From an uncultured Clostridia bacterium (GTDB lineage: Bacteria > Bacillota > Clostridia > Christensenellales > UBA1750), in the NCBI GenBank assembly GCA_947625765.1, contig CANQPP010000001.1, positions 91,298 through 155,297 on the forward strand: a stretch of 64,000 nt of DNA, in the 5' to 3' direction. Numbering within the stretch: the first letter of the stretch is position 1; each line of letters opens with the position of its first letter. The position numbers and the translations under genes were made by a program. The notes beneath the pieces were generated by a model. It worked only from the letters and a program-made list of their open reading frames with translations. It was not told the origin of the DNA and made no database searches. Shown here piece by piece: positions 22,357 to 29,880 of the stretch.

Positions 22357-25065
22357 ATCGCGCTAGACAAGCAGGTCAACATTTACGCGGTTGACACGAG
22401 CGCCTTCTACACCGACGAAGAGAAGGAGTTGGAGGACGCGCTGAACAAGGCAAGAGCAGAGCGCAATTCTCTGGTTAAGGAAGCCTTGGTCATTCGGAAG
22501 TACCATGCGGGGGAACTCACAGAAAAGAAGGCCATGAATCAGCTCCATGCCTTATACAAGGATAAAGATGAGGAGCTTCGGCCTACGGCGGTTCCCAGTG
22601 AAGCTCGGCTAGGTGTTATCAAGCTGGAGAAACAATGCTGCGTGGTCAAGATAGCAAGCCTAAAGGAGCAGCTCTTACAGCTACTCAAGCGGCATGAAGG
22701 GGTACGGGAGCTTCGCCCGGAGGAGTTAAATGTACAGCACATAGTATCGGTGTTCGATTCTGCGTTGACACGTGCGCTTAAAATGGACATCAATGGGCTT
22801 TATAACGACATCATTATCGTCAAAACCTACTTTTTCGACGTGTTCAAGAACATCGTTGAGGATGGGTTCACCTACCAAGGTGACAGATATGTGCTGTTGA
22901 CAGCCTCGGCGGGGCAAATCAGAACGAAGAAATCCGTCTTTATTAAGGAGAAAAGACTGCAAGAAGTACAGGATGTTATCAGCTGTGGGCTGTCTGTGGA
23001 CGATATAAACGCTCACGGCGGCGTTAATGTCAATAAGTACCTTGCTTATCTGGCCTTGAGCAACAGCGCGACGGACGTTATCCCGTGGTTTGACATCGAC
23101 AGGTGCATCGTGGTGGACGATTTGGAGACTACTGTGACCAGCATGGTGGACTTCGTGGACGAGAAAACCTATACAGTGCATCGGCAAGAGATGTCCTTCC
23201 CTATCACTCATACGGACGGGTGCGGGATGATACTCCCTTCTGCATCGAAGAAGAACTTCATGATCCGCTTGCCATGGATAAAGGGCTTGCTGGCAGTGTT
23301 TCCGTTCGATAAGTTCATAAATCAGGCAAATATGTACAAAAACGACGGAAATAGTGCAAAAATCAAGGATATTTATGGCGAAACGCACGATATTTTGGCA
23401 GAAAATATCAATATTATTTTCACCAAAAGCCAGTTCAAGATGTGGAAATACTATTCCAGTTGGGATGAGTATAAGGAGAAGTTCAAGCGTTTCGGCTGCA
23501 CGGCGGGCATGTGTAACGAGGAAGATGATAAGATACAGGACGCCAAGATCAACTACCAGATGCTCCAGACGCTCACAGACCTGCGGGAGGACGAGCTGGA
23601 GCACATTGTAGGCAAAACGGCGTACAAAATCTCCTCCATCTCTTCCGACCGGGAGACCATGTTGCGTGTGTTCGGCGCGACCACGAAGAACCAGCACAAA
23701 AACTACTTTCAACAGTGCCTTCTCCTCTATCCCGAACTTCTACAGGATGAGTATTGCCGAGACATGCTCCGCAGCATCAAGGGGAGTCTGGAGAAAGAAG
23801 CCTGGTCTGGCCGGGTGGATGTGTATGGGAAGTACACCTTTGTCGTGCCGGACATGTTCGCTTTCTGCCAGCACCTGTTCTGTGGCGAGGCCATCCCTAC
23901 CGGGCTGCTAAAGAATGGCGAAGTGTACTGCCGCCTGTTCCGTGCCCCGGAGCTTGACTGCTTGAGAAGTCCCCATCTGTACCGGGAGCATGCCATCCGA
24001 ACGAATGTCGCCCCGGAGAAGCCGGAGATGGCGGAGTGGTTCTGCACGGATGCTATCTATACTAGCATCGAGGACAACATTAGCAAGATTCTCATGTTCG
24101 ACTGTGACGGTGATAAGCTGCTGGTGTGTGCCGATAAGGTTCTCGTACAGGCGGCGAAGCGCAACATGGAGGGCATTGTTCCGCTGTACTACGAGATGGC
24201 GAAGGCTGGCTCTATGCCCCTTACCCCTACCGTTATGTATAACGGCATGATCGCGGCATATACGGGCGGGAACATCGGCCAGATAAGCAACGACATCACG
24301 AAGGTGTGGAACAACCCGGAGCCAGACCTTGAAGTCATTAAGCTCCTGTGCATGGAGAACAACTTCACAATCGACTATGCCAAGACCTTGTATAAGCCCG
24401 TCCGCCCGCCGGAAGCCGAGAAAAGGATAACGGAAGCTACGCGGCGGCAGCTCCCCCACTACTTCATCTGGGCAAAAGATAAGCGTGAAGACCAGGTGGC
24501 CCCGCCGGGGACTGGATGCGTGGACAAGATACTGGACATGATCCCGAAGGGTAGGTTGCGCTTTGACCAGAAGAAGAACGGGAAACTCAACTACCACCTG
24601 CTTATGCAGAACTGGCGGCTCGATATGGAAGAAGAGAAGGCTAAGGAAGTTCTTGCCGCCTATAAGGGTGCTGTCGCAGACATTGGCACGGTGATGTACT
24701 TCTCTGAAGATCAGCAGGACAATAGCAACTACATTCTTGGTCAACTCAGGGACAAGCTGACCGCTATTGCTCCTATGGAGTACGTTACTGATGTGCTGGT
24801 AAAGCATCTCTTCCACCAAAAACATACCCCGCGCAAGGTGGTTTTCTGGAATCTGTGCGGAGAGCAGGTCTTGAAGAACTTGCAGGCCAATATCTCGACC
24901 AAGACCTTCTACTGTGTGAGCTGCGGGAAGCGTGTGGTGCGCAGGCATCCGAACCAGACGCGCTGCGACCAGTGTGCCGCCGATAGAAGGAAGGCGTACA
25001 ATGCGGAGAAACAGCGGGAATACCGTAGAAAAAAGCGAGAATCATGTACCCCGTTGAGTCAATGA
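22357..25065 (+). CDS. Single-chain DNA-dependent RNA polymerase (YonO-like)
   Basis: About 902 residues. The metal-binding D-x-D-G-D motif is in ILMFDCDGDKLLV (D582, D584, D586). Near residue 630 NGMIAAYTGGNIGQISNDIT fits the region around the bridge helix of two-barrel polymerases. A C-terminal zinc ribbon (CVSCGKRV, CDQCAADRR) precedes a basic tail. SPbeta YonO is the known case and transcribes late phage genes. The coding frame continues 24 codons upstream of the first usual start (TTG at 22429), as VNIYAVDTSAFYTDEEKE, to a stop at 22342. The only codon well placed after the site GAGGTG is ATC at 22357, so initiation at AUC is proposed. Confidence 0.8.
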   Translation: MALDKQVNIYAVDTSAFYTDEEKELEDALNKARAERNSLVKEALVIRKYHAGELTEKKAMNQLHALYKDKDEELRPTAVPSEARLGVIKLEKQCCVVKIASLKEQLLQLLKRHEGVRELRPEELNVQHIVSVFDSALTRALKMDINGLYNDIIIVKTYFFDVFKNIVEDGFTYQGDRYVLLTASAGQIRTKKSVFIKEKRLQEVQDVISCGLSVDDINAHGGVNVNKYLAYLALSNSATDVIPWFDIDRCIVVDDLETTVTSMVDFVDEKTYTVHRQEMSFPITHTDGCGMILPSASKKNFMIRLPWIKGLLAVFPFDKFINQANMYKNDGNSAKIKDIYGETHDILAENINIIFTKSQFKMWKYYSSWDEYKEKFKRFGCTAGMCNEEDDKIQDAKINYQMLQTLTDLREDELEHIVGKTAYKISSISSDRETMLRVFGATTKNQHKNYFQQCLLLYPELLQDEYCRDMLRSIKGSLEKEAWSGRVDVYGKYTFVVPDMFAFCQHLFCGEAIPTGLLKNGEVYCRLFRAPELDCLRSPHLYREHAIRTNVAPEKPEMAEWFCTDAIYTSIEDNISKILMFDCDGDKLLVCADKVLVQAAKRNMEGIVPLYYEMAKAGSMPLTPTVMYNGMIAAYTGGNIGQISNDITKVWNNPEPDLEVIKLLCMENNFTIDYAKTLYKPVRPPEAEKRITEATRRQLPHYFIWAKDKREDQVAPPGTGCVDKILDMIPKGRLRFDQKKNGKLNYHLLMQNWRLDMEEEKAKEVLAAYKGAVADIGTVMYFSEDQQDNSNYILGQLRDKLTAIAPMEYVTDVLVKHLFHQKHTPRKVVFWNLCGEQVLKNLQANISTKTFYCVSCGKRVVRRHPNQTRCDQCAADRRKAYNAEKQREYRRKKRESCTPLSQ

Positions 25066-25090
25066 GATTTCCGTTGACTCAATGGAATTT
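25051..25090 (+). repeat. Two tandem 20-base repeats
   Basis: CCGTTGAGTCAATGAGATTT and CCGTTGACTCAATGGAATTT are directly adjacent (17 of 20 bases equal). They overlap the end of the polymerase gene. TTGAGTCAA and TTGACTCAA are also reverse complements of each other. A related GAGTCAATGGAGATTTT occurs near 19190. Possible protein-binding site. Confidence 0.45.
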
Positions 25091-25237
25091 CCATTCACTT
25101 CCCGAACAAAATTGATATTGAAATAAAAGGCCCAAAAATGCTTGAATTATCGGAATTTCTTGGCCCTGCCTAGCTAAAACGCAATTAGGGGAAACCCCTT
25201 GTTTAAAGCTATGAAAGGAGCACGGATTTTCCGTGAC

Positions 25238-25918
25238 ATGCCTATGAGCAAGAAGCCTTACAAGTCTGATGTAGAGAGCTTAATGGACGAACTGCTGGCC
25301 GATGCGCGGTATGCCGAGTTTGACCCGGAAGGCGTTTCTTCCTTCCTCGACCCTTATCTGCTGACGTATTACGCGCTGCGACAGGATCGCATGCTTTGGC
25401 TAGGCGGCGAGGTGGACGATGATTGGTGCGAGTTCGCCAAGATTATTCTCCTGTGGAACAAGTATGATGAGGATGCCCACATCGCTGTCAAAGACAGAAT
25501 ACCCATTAAGTTGCTGATACATAGTGATGGCGGCGACCTTGGTGTGAACAATGTGCTGACGAACATGATCCGTGTAAGCCGCACTCCTGTGTGGGGTGTC
25601 AACATGGGCCAGGCGTACAGCGCCGCCGCGTGTATTTACCTATCTTGCCACAAACGCTTGGCTATGCCTAACTCTCGCTTCCTGCTGCATAGCGGGGGGG
25701 TCGAGAATATGTCCGGCTCCTATGAAGAGGTTATGGCCTTTGCGTCGAACTACAAGTCGCAGATTGCTGATATTACAGAGCTTATCATTGAGCGAAGCAA
25801 TGCCTCCAGAGAGTATGTGGAAGACCACATGCGCGCTGACTGGTTCCTTTCTGCTCAAGAAGCGATTGATCTTGGCATCTGTGACAAGCTGATTACAGAT
25901 GTGCGCGACCTTCTATAA
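25238..25918 (+). CDS. ClpP-like serine protease, 226 aa
   Basis: ClpP fold with the catalytic triad visible: S128 in MGQAYSAAACI, H151 in FLLHSGG and D201 in RADWFLSAQEAIDLGICD. Substrate-strand glycines are in HSDGGDLG. The location in the early/transcription block rather than the head module argues against a capsid maturation protease, but that role cannot be excluded. AAGGAG is separated from this ATG by a perfect hairpin (CACGGA/TCCGTG), which brings the two together. An ATG at 25211 gives a product nine residues longer. Confidence 0.8.
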   Translation: MPMSKKPYKSDVESLMDELLADARYAEFDPEGVSSFLDPYLLTYYALRQDRMLWLGGEVDDDWCEFAKIILLWNKYDEDAHIAVKDRIPIKLLIHSDGGDLGVNNVLTNMIRVSRTPVWGVNMGQAYSAAACIYLSCHKRLAMPNSRFLLHSGGVENMSGSYEEVMAFASNYKSQIADITELIIERSNASREYVEDHMRADWFLSAQEAIDLGICDKLITDVRDLL

Positions 25919-25930
25919 GGAGGGCTTCTA

Positions 25931-26605
25931 ACGAGGAAAAGAGTTGAGCATGAAGCGCCACCTGAAACGCTAGAACAACACATGAATTACGGGCTGGTGC
26001 TGGATGATGAACAGCGCCACTTCCGGGATGCTATATGGGACTCCCGCAAGAAGATCGTGCTGTGTGACAGTGCGGCGGGCACGGGCAAGACTACCATCGC
26101 GGTAGCCACCGCCTGTCTCCTGTACCACTACCACCTCTACGATGGCTGTTACTATATTGTGACTAACTACTCTGAGAGGCTGGGGTATCTTCCCGGTGAC
26201 TTGACATCCAAGGAACAGCCCTACATGACCCCGTTGTATGACGCATTGGCTAAGATACGAGAAGAGGACTGCGTGGTTCGGCCCGGCACGGACGGCCCGA
26301 AGGAAGGCTTCATCTATGCTTCTACGGACGCTTACGTGCTTGGCGTGAACTGGGATCACAAGGTCGTTATTATTGACGAGGCACAGTGCCTGACAAAGAG
26401 CGCTCTTAAGGCGCTGCTTACACGGTGTTCCGATACCTGTAAGGTGATTGTCATTGGCTCCACTCTGCAAGTGCAGGGCATAAGCAAAGAGGCTTCCGGC
26501 TTCGCTGACTGCATCAAGCACTTTGCGGAGAAGGATTGGGCCGCCGTCTGTCATTTGACAAGGAATTATCGAGGAGAAGTATCTGCTTGGGCAGATAAGA
26601 TGTAA
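25931..26605 (+). CDS. phoH: PhoH-like ATPase, 224 aa
   Basis: Walker A CDSAAGTGKTT (residues 45-55), Walker B VVIIDEAQ (145-152), then GSTLQVQG and the terminal LTRNYRGEVSAW typical of PhoH-like phage ATPases. The coding frame extends 17 codons upstream of the first ATG (25982), reading TRKRVEHEAPPETLEQH. It reaches an ACG exactly seven bases after a perfect AAGGAGG that overlaps the ClpP-like stop. An ACG start is therefore proposed. PhoH proteins are RNA or DNA helicase-related ATPases; their phage role is unclear. Confidence 0.8.
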   Translation, partial: TRKRVEHEAPPETLEQHMNYGLVLDDEQRHFRDAIWDSRKKIVLCDSAAGTGKTTIAVATACLLYHYHLYDGCYYIVTNYSERLGYLPGDLTSKEQPYMTPLYDALAKIREEDCVVRPGTDGPKEGFIYASTDAYVLGVNWDHKVVIIDEAQCLTKSALKALLTRCSDTCKVIVIGSTLQVQGISKEASGFADCIKHFAEKDWAAVCHLTRNYRGEVSAWADKM

Positions 26606-26616
26606 GGAGTAACGGA

Positions 26617-26793
26617 ATGGCTAAGAAATCACGCAAGACAAGTTTTTCGCACGCTGTTATCGACGTGGATGCCGGGACGATAACCGAGATCACCGCCGAT
26701 AATGAGCATGAGTATCAGATCGACGAAGTGCTTCGGGAATGGGATGGTGTAGAGAACATCCGCTTCTCTATCAGCATGGACGAGGACTTTTGA
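26617..26793 (+). CDS. YonK-like small protein, 58 aa
   Basis: The sequence MAKKSRKTSFSHAVIDVDAG then EYQIDEVLREWDGVENIRFS has the size and strand-helix-strand pattern of SPbeta YonK. It lies between the PhoH-like and phosphoesterase genes and overlaps the latter (TGATG). Function unknown. Confidence 0.65.
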   Translation: MAKKSRKTSFSHAVIDVDAGTITEITADNEHEYQIDEVLREWDGVENIRFSISMDEDF

Positions 26794-27767
26794 TGCAGAA
26801 AGTAGATAGGATGCCTAATGAGACGTATGAGGACTACTTTGTGCGTCTGTTCGATGGGAAAGCGGAGTATGGGCTTACATGCCAGGACATCGCCGCTCTG
26901 TTGAACAAGGAGTTCCACCAGAACTTTGATGCCAGCACCTACCGTAAGGAGTTCCGGGCTTTCGACCGGGGCCGTGCCTACGAGAGGAAGAGGAAGGCCG
27001 CGCCTGTAACAATTCTGGCGCTGTCTGACTTCCACTATCCGTATGCCCGCCCGGCGGCGGACTTCACGCTCTACAACGGCTTGGTGGACGTGCTGGTTCT
27101 GAACGGCGACATCATCGACTGCCAATCTATCTCGTCCTTTGATAAGGTATATAGGTTGAGCCAGATGGAGGAAATCATTGGCGGCAGGCAGTACCTCGTG
27201 GACTTGATTAGTGTGATACAGCCCAAGCGAGTGGTGTTCACTTACGGGAATCACGAGATACGCTTCCAGAACTACCTGGCGAAGAATCTGGATTCTGACG
27301 TGCTGGAGCTGATGCCCTCCACTCCTCTGGACTTGATCGTTACGGATGGTTTTACCCATTACAACAAGAAGAACATGACCAAGACTCAATATGAGCCGCT
27401 GGAGTCCATGTTCCCGAACATCGACATCGAGTATAACGGTAGTTGGTGGGTGCAGATCGGCAAGACGATTTTCTGTCACCCGCTGGCATACAAGAGCGGG
27501 ATGCTGAAAACAGCAGAAGCAGCGGTCTATTACTTCCATAACCAAGGCATTAGCTTTGATACGGTCGTGATGGCGCACACGCACAAGATCGGCCAGTACA
27601 AGCTGGGCAACGTCCATTTGTACGAGCAAGGCTGTTGCTGCGATGTGGATGCCCTGCATTATGCTGACGGCAAACTGCAAGCCCCACAACAAAAAGGGTT
27701 CCTTCTCTTATCTCAGGAGCTGGATGGCTCACTGATTGTCGAGAAGACCCGGATCATAGAAGATTAA
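26793..27767 (+). CDS. Metallophosphoesterase, 324 aa
   Basis: Calcineurin-like motifs in order: LSDFHYPY, LNGDIIDC, TYGNHEIRF, FCHPLAY and MAHTHKIGQ. Together they give the two-metal site (D-x-H, GD, GNH, H, GHxH-like). The N-terminal 70 residues (ETYEDYFVRLFDGKAEYGLT) form a helical DNA-binding-like segment. It is coupled to the YonK-like gene. Likely a phosphodiesterase acting on nucleic acid or nucleotides. Confidence 0.8.
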   Translation: MQKVDRMPNETYEDYFVRLFDGKAEYGLTCQDIAALLNKEFHQNFDASTYRKEFRAFDRGRAYERKRKAAPVTILALSDFHYPYARPAADFTLYNGLVDVLVLNGDIIDCQSISSFDKVYRLSQMEEIIGGRQYLVDLISVIQPKRVVFTYGNHEIRFQNYLAKNLDSDVLELMPSTPLDLIVTDGFTHYNKKNMTKTQYEPLESMFPNIDIEYNGSWWVQIGKTIFCHPLAYKSGMLKTAEAAVYYFHNQGISFDTVVMAHTHKIGQYKLGNVHLYEQGCCCDVDALHYADGKLQAPQQKGFLLLSQELDGSLIVEKTRIIED

Positions 27768-27797
27768 AGGAATATTTGAAGAAAAAAGGAGTACAGG

Positions 27798-28115
27798 ATG
27801 CTAACTAAGAGCGACATCGTTGACAAGGTTTCCAAAAAGACTGACGTAGCGCGGGTGTACGTGCGCGAGTTCATGAAGGCTCTCGAAGAGGTGGTTCTTG
27901 AATCCGCCGCACAGCGCGAACCCATTCAGTGGGTCGGCTTGTTCAGCCTTAACTTTAAGGAGCGGCAGCCTCACCTGTTCCACAACATTGTGACCGGGAA
28001 GACCGAGATGAGCCACGCTACCATTTCCGCGTCCATGAAGCCTTCTCTCAAGCTACAGGAGGCTTGCAAGACTGGCGCGATTGACGATAAGGAGACTGTC
28101 ACCGATGAAAATTAA
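27798..28115 (+). CDS. HU-family DNA-binding protein, 105 aa
   Basis: The N-terminal MLTKSDIVDKVSKKTDVARV is the HU/IHF helical dimerisation part. FVGLFSL-like strands (WVGLFSLNFKERQPHLFHNI) and the basic arm region follow (TGKTEMSHATISASMKPS). SPbeta carries a comparable gene (YonN) in its polymerase region. It bends and compacts DNA and may assist replication or polymerase promoters. Confidence 0.8.
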   Translation: MLTKSDIVDKVSKKTDVARVYVREFMKALEEVVLESAAQREPIQWVGLFSLNFKERQPHLFHNIVTGKTEMSHATISASMKPSLKLQEACKTGAIDDKETVTDEN

Positions 28116-28470
28116 GCGCAGCACTGTTGTTGATGCTATCACCCGATCCAGGGAGGAAGAACCCGATAAGACCGTGGTTCTCATCCTGCCTGCGAACGAA
28201 GTCCCCGGCTACATGCGCAAGCTGATCGGGGCGAAGTATGACTTAAACTATATCCAGTACGACCCGCTGGAGTACCCGTATGAGTACATGGTAACGGTGT
28301 TCCGCGACAATACTGTCGCCATCGAGAACATCTACGATGATAAGGACAATCCCTACGACCTGGTGTGTGACGGTGACATCCACTACATCCACCCCGATTG
28401 CCGTAGTAAGGTCTGGGGCGACACCTGTTGCAAGCACGACTACTTCGACGATTTGTACTTCGAGGATTGA
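28105..28470 (+). CDS. Hypothetical protein, 121 aa
   Basis: The ATG lies 10 bases after AAGGAG inside the end of the HU gene. The sequence VVDAITRSREEEPDKTVVLI then LPANEVPGYMRKLIGAKYDL is followed by an acidic Cys/His-containing tail (YIHPDCRSKVWGDTCCKHDY) that may bind metal. No family is recognised. Confidence 0.65.
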   Translation: MKIKRSTVVDAITRSREEEPDKTVVLILPANEVPGYMRKLIGAKYDLNYIQYDPLEYPYEYMVTVFRDNTVAIENIYDDKDNPYDLVCDGDIHYIHPDCRSKVWGDTCCKHDYFDDLYFED

Positions 28471-28488
28471 TCTAGCACTTATCTTTCG

Positions 28489-28512
28489 GGACTCCCCCAT
28501 CGTGGGGAGTCC
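28489..28512 (+). terminator. Hairpin terminator after HU operon
   Basis: GGACTCCCC / GGGGAGTCC with a five- to six-base loop, followed by TGCTTTCGG. The stem is strong, the T run modest. It closes the replication/transcription block. Confidence 0.7.
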
Positions 28513-28543
28513 TGCTTTCGGCTTATAAAGGAAGGCGTTGCTT

Positions 28544-28690
28544 GTGTGTAACTACGTTGGCGCGAGTTCTAACCCTTTCATTTTCCCGGAGAGGACTGGT
28601 TCGCAAGTACAGCGTTCCATCTCCATTATTCTCTTTCCCGCTGAATGGGAGCCTGCTCTAATAGGTGGGTATCTGCCCCGGTGTGTGTAA
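28544..28690 (+). CDS. Possible small protein, 48 aa
   Basis: GTG start eight bases after AAGGAAGG. The sequence MCNYVGASSNPFIFPERTGS ends in a hydrophobic half (ISIILFPAEWEPALIGGYLP). It sits between the HU terminator and another hairpin (GGGCCAGC/GCTGGCCC, 28735-28766), so it would be a short separate transcript. Coding status uncertain. Confidence 0.4.
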   Translation: MCNYVGASSNPFIFPERTGSQVQRSISIILFPAEWEPALIGGYLPRCV

Positions 28691-28734
28691 CGTCGGGCGG
28701 GCACACTAATAATGTAAGATTTTGAAACAGAGGC

Positions 28735-28766
28735 GGGCCAGCATGTCCCTGGTGGACGGCTGGCCC
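28735..28766 (+). terminator. Hairpin, possible terminator
   Basis: GGGCCAGC (28735-28742) pairs with GCTGGCCC (28759-28766), with an inner GTCC/GGAC. The tail ATTCTTATAC is only weakly T-rich. Confidence 0.4.
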
Positions 28767-28821
28767 ATTCTTATACAACAAGGTATAACGGAACATAGAT
28801 TTATGGAAGCGAGGTGGTTGT

Positions 28822-29880
28822 ATGGCCTCTAGTGCTAATAGCCGACTCGTTTGGTGTACGGTTGAGAGAGTAGGAAGAATCAGCCCGGAGAATAAGGAGA
28901 AGTACGAGAGATACTTTAAAGCGTGCAGGAAGGTCAACAAGTTCAAGACTACCTATACAGTATACTACGGTATCCTTAAGCAGTTCATGTGCTTTCTTGC
29001 GATCTACCACGATAACATTGATGTTTACTCCGACGACTTCATGTTGAACGGCGCGGACATCATGACGGACTTCTTGGATTTTTGCCAAGATACCCTACAC
29101 AACCATACCAGTGCGATCAATACTAAGGTAGCCGCTGTAAAATCCTTCTTCAACTGGTCTGTGGAGAAGGGCTATATTCAGAAGTCCCCGTTTGAGATGC
29201 GGGAAATCAAGCTGCACTACCCGAAGGAAGCCGGGCCAATAAGCCCCTCTTATTATCTTACAGAAGAACAAGTAGCGAAAATTAGATACAACCTGGAGGT
29301 TGACGAGAACTTCGACATGCAGGATCAGCTCCTGTTCGAGCTGGCATATGACAGTGCGAACTGCATCGGGGTTCTGGAGTCTCTATCCTTGGAGAAGCTG
29401 GACATGGAGAACAGTATGTTCGTCGGCATCAAGGAGAAGCGCGGCAAGGTGATTGACGTGGTATTCTCTGAAAAGACCGCCGAGCTGTTGAAGAAGTGGA
29501 TGAGTCTTAGGAAGAATGGGTTTGACTATCTGACCATTGATTCACCCTTCATTACCTACTACGGCAAGAAGTACGTGCCCATGGCCCGTGGAGCCATACA
29601 TCGGCGTATCCGAAAGTATGGCAAGACAATAGGGATAGACAACTTACGGTCGGAGTCTCTGCGCAAGTCTCGCTTATCTAACATCTTCGCCGTGACGGGA
29701 GATATGCTCACCGAACAACAGCGGAAGAAGATGGAAAAGGAACAGCTTGCGGTCGCGCCCGGCGGCGATACTCAAGGTTTTGTGGATGCTATCGAGCAGA
29801 AGATGGACATCCGCGACCGGGTGGCGAAGCTCAGAAAAGAGCGGGAGAAAGCTGGTGAGATGAATGGCGACAAGGCGTGA
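28822..29880 (+). CDS. Tyrosine-recombinase-like protein, catalytically degraded, 352 aa
   Basis: The N-terminal 120 residues match a SAM-like core-binding domain (TVYYGILKQFMCFLAIYHDN; AINTKVAAVKSFFNWSVEKG). The catalytic domain has lost its signature. The box I region reads ELAYDSANCIGVLESLSLEK without the arginine. The HxxR region reads LRSESLRKSRLSNI, and no nucleophilic tyrosine follows. The C-terminal 60 residues are a charged helix. SPbeta also carries an integrase-like protein (YopP) besides its true recombinase. It lies directly before the packaging genes; a DNA-binding regulator is likely. Confidence 0.65.
   Translation: MASSANSRLVWCTVERVGRISPENKEKYERYFKACRKVNKFKTTYTVYYGILKQFMCFLAIYHDNIDVYSDDFMLNGADIMTDFLDFCQDTLHNHTSAINTKVAAVKSFFNWSVEKGYIQKSPFEMREIKLHYPKEAGPISPSYYLTEEQVAKIRYNLEVDENFDMQDQLLFELAYDSANCIGVLESLSLEKLDMENSMFVGIKEKRGKVIDVVFSEKTAELLKKWMSLRKNGFDYLTIDSPFITYYGKKYVPMARGAIHRRIRKYGKTIGIDNLRSESLRKSRLSNIFAVTGDMLTEQQRKKMEKEQLAVAPGGDTQGFVDAIEQKMDIRDRVAKLRKEREKAGEMNGDKA

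Noticed and set aside
22726..24948. Two minus-strand frames of 328 and 346 codons
   Set aside because: Both are antisense to the RNA polymerase gene and lack ribosome sites or recognisable motifs.
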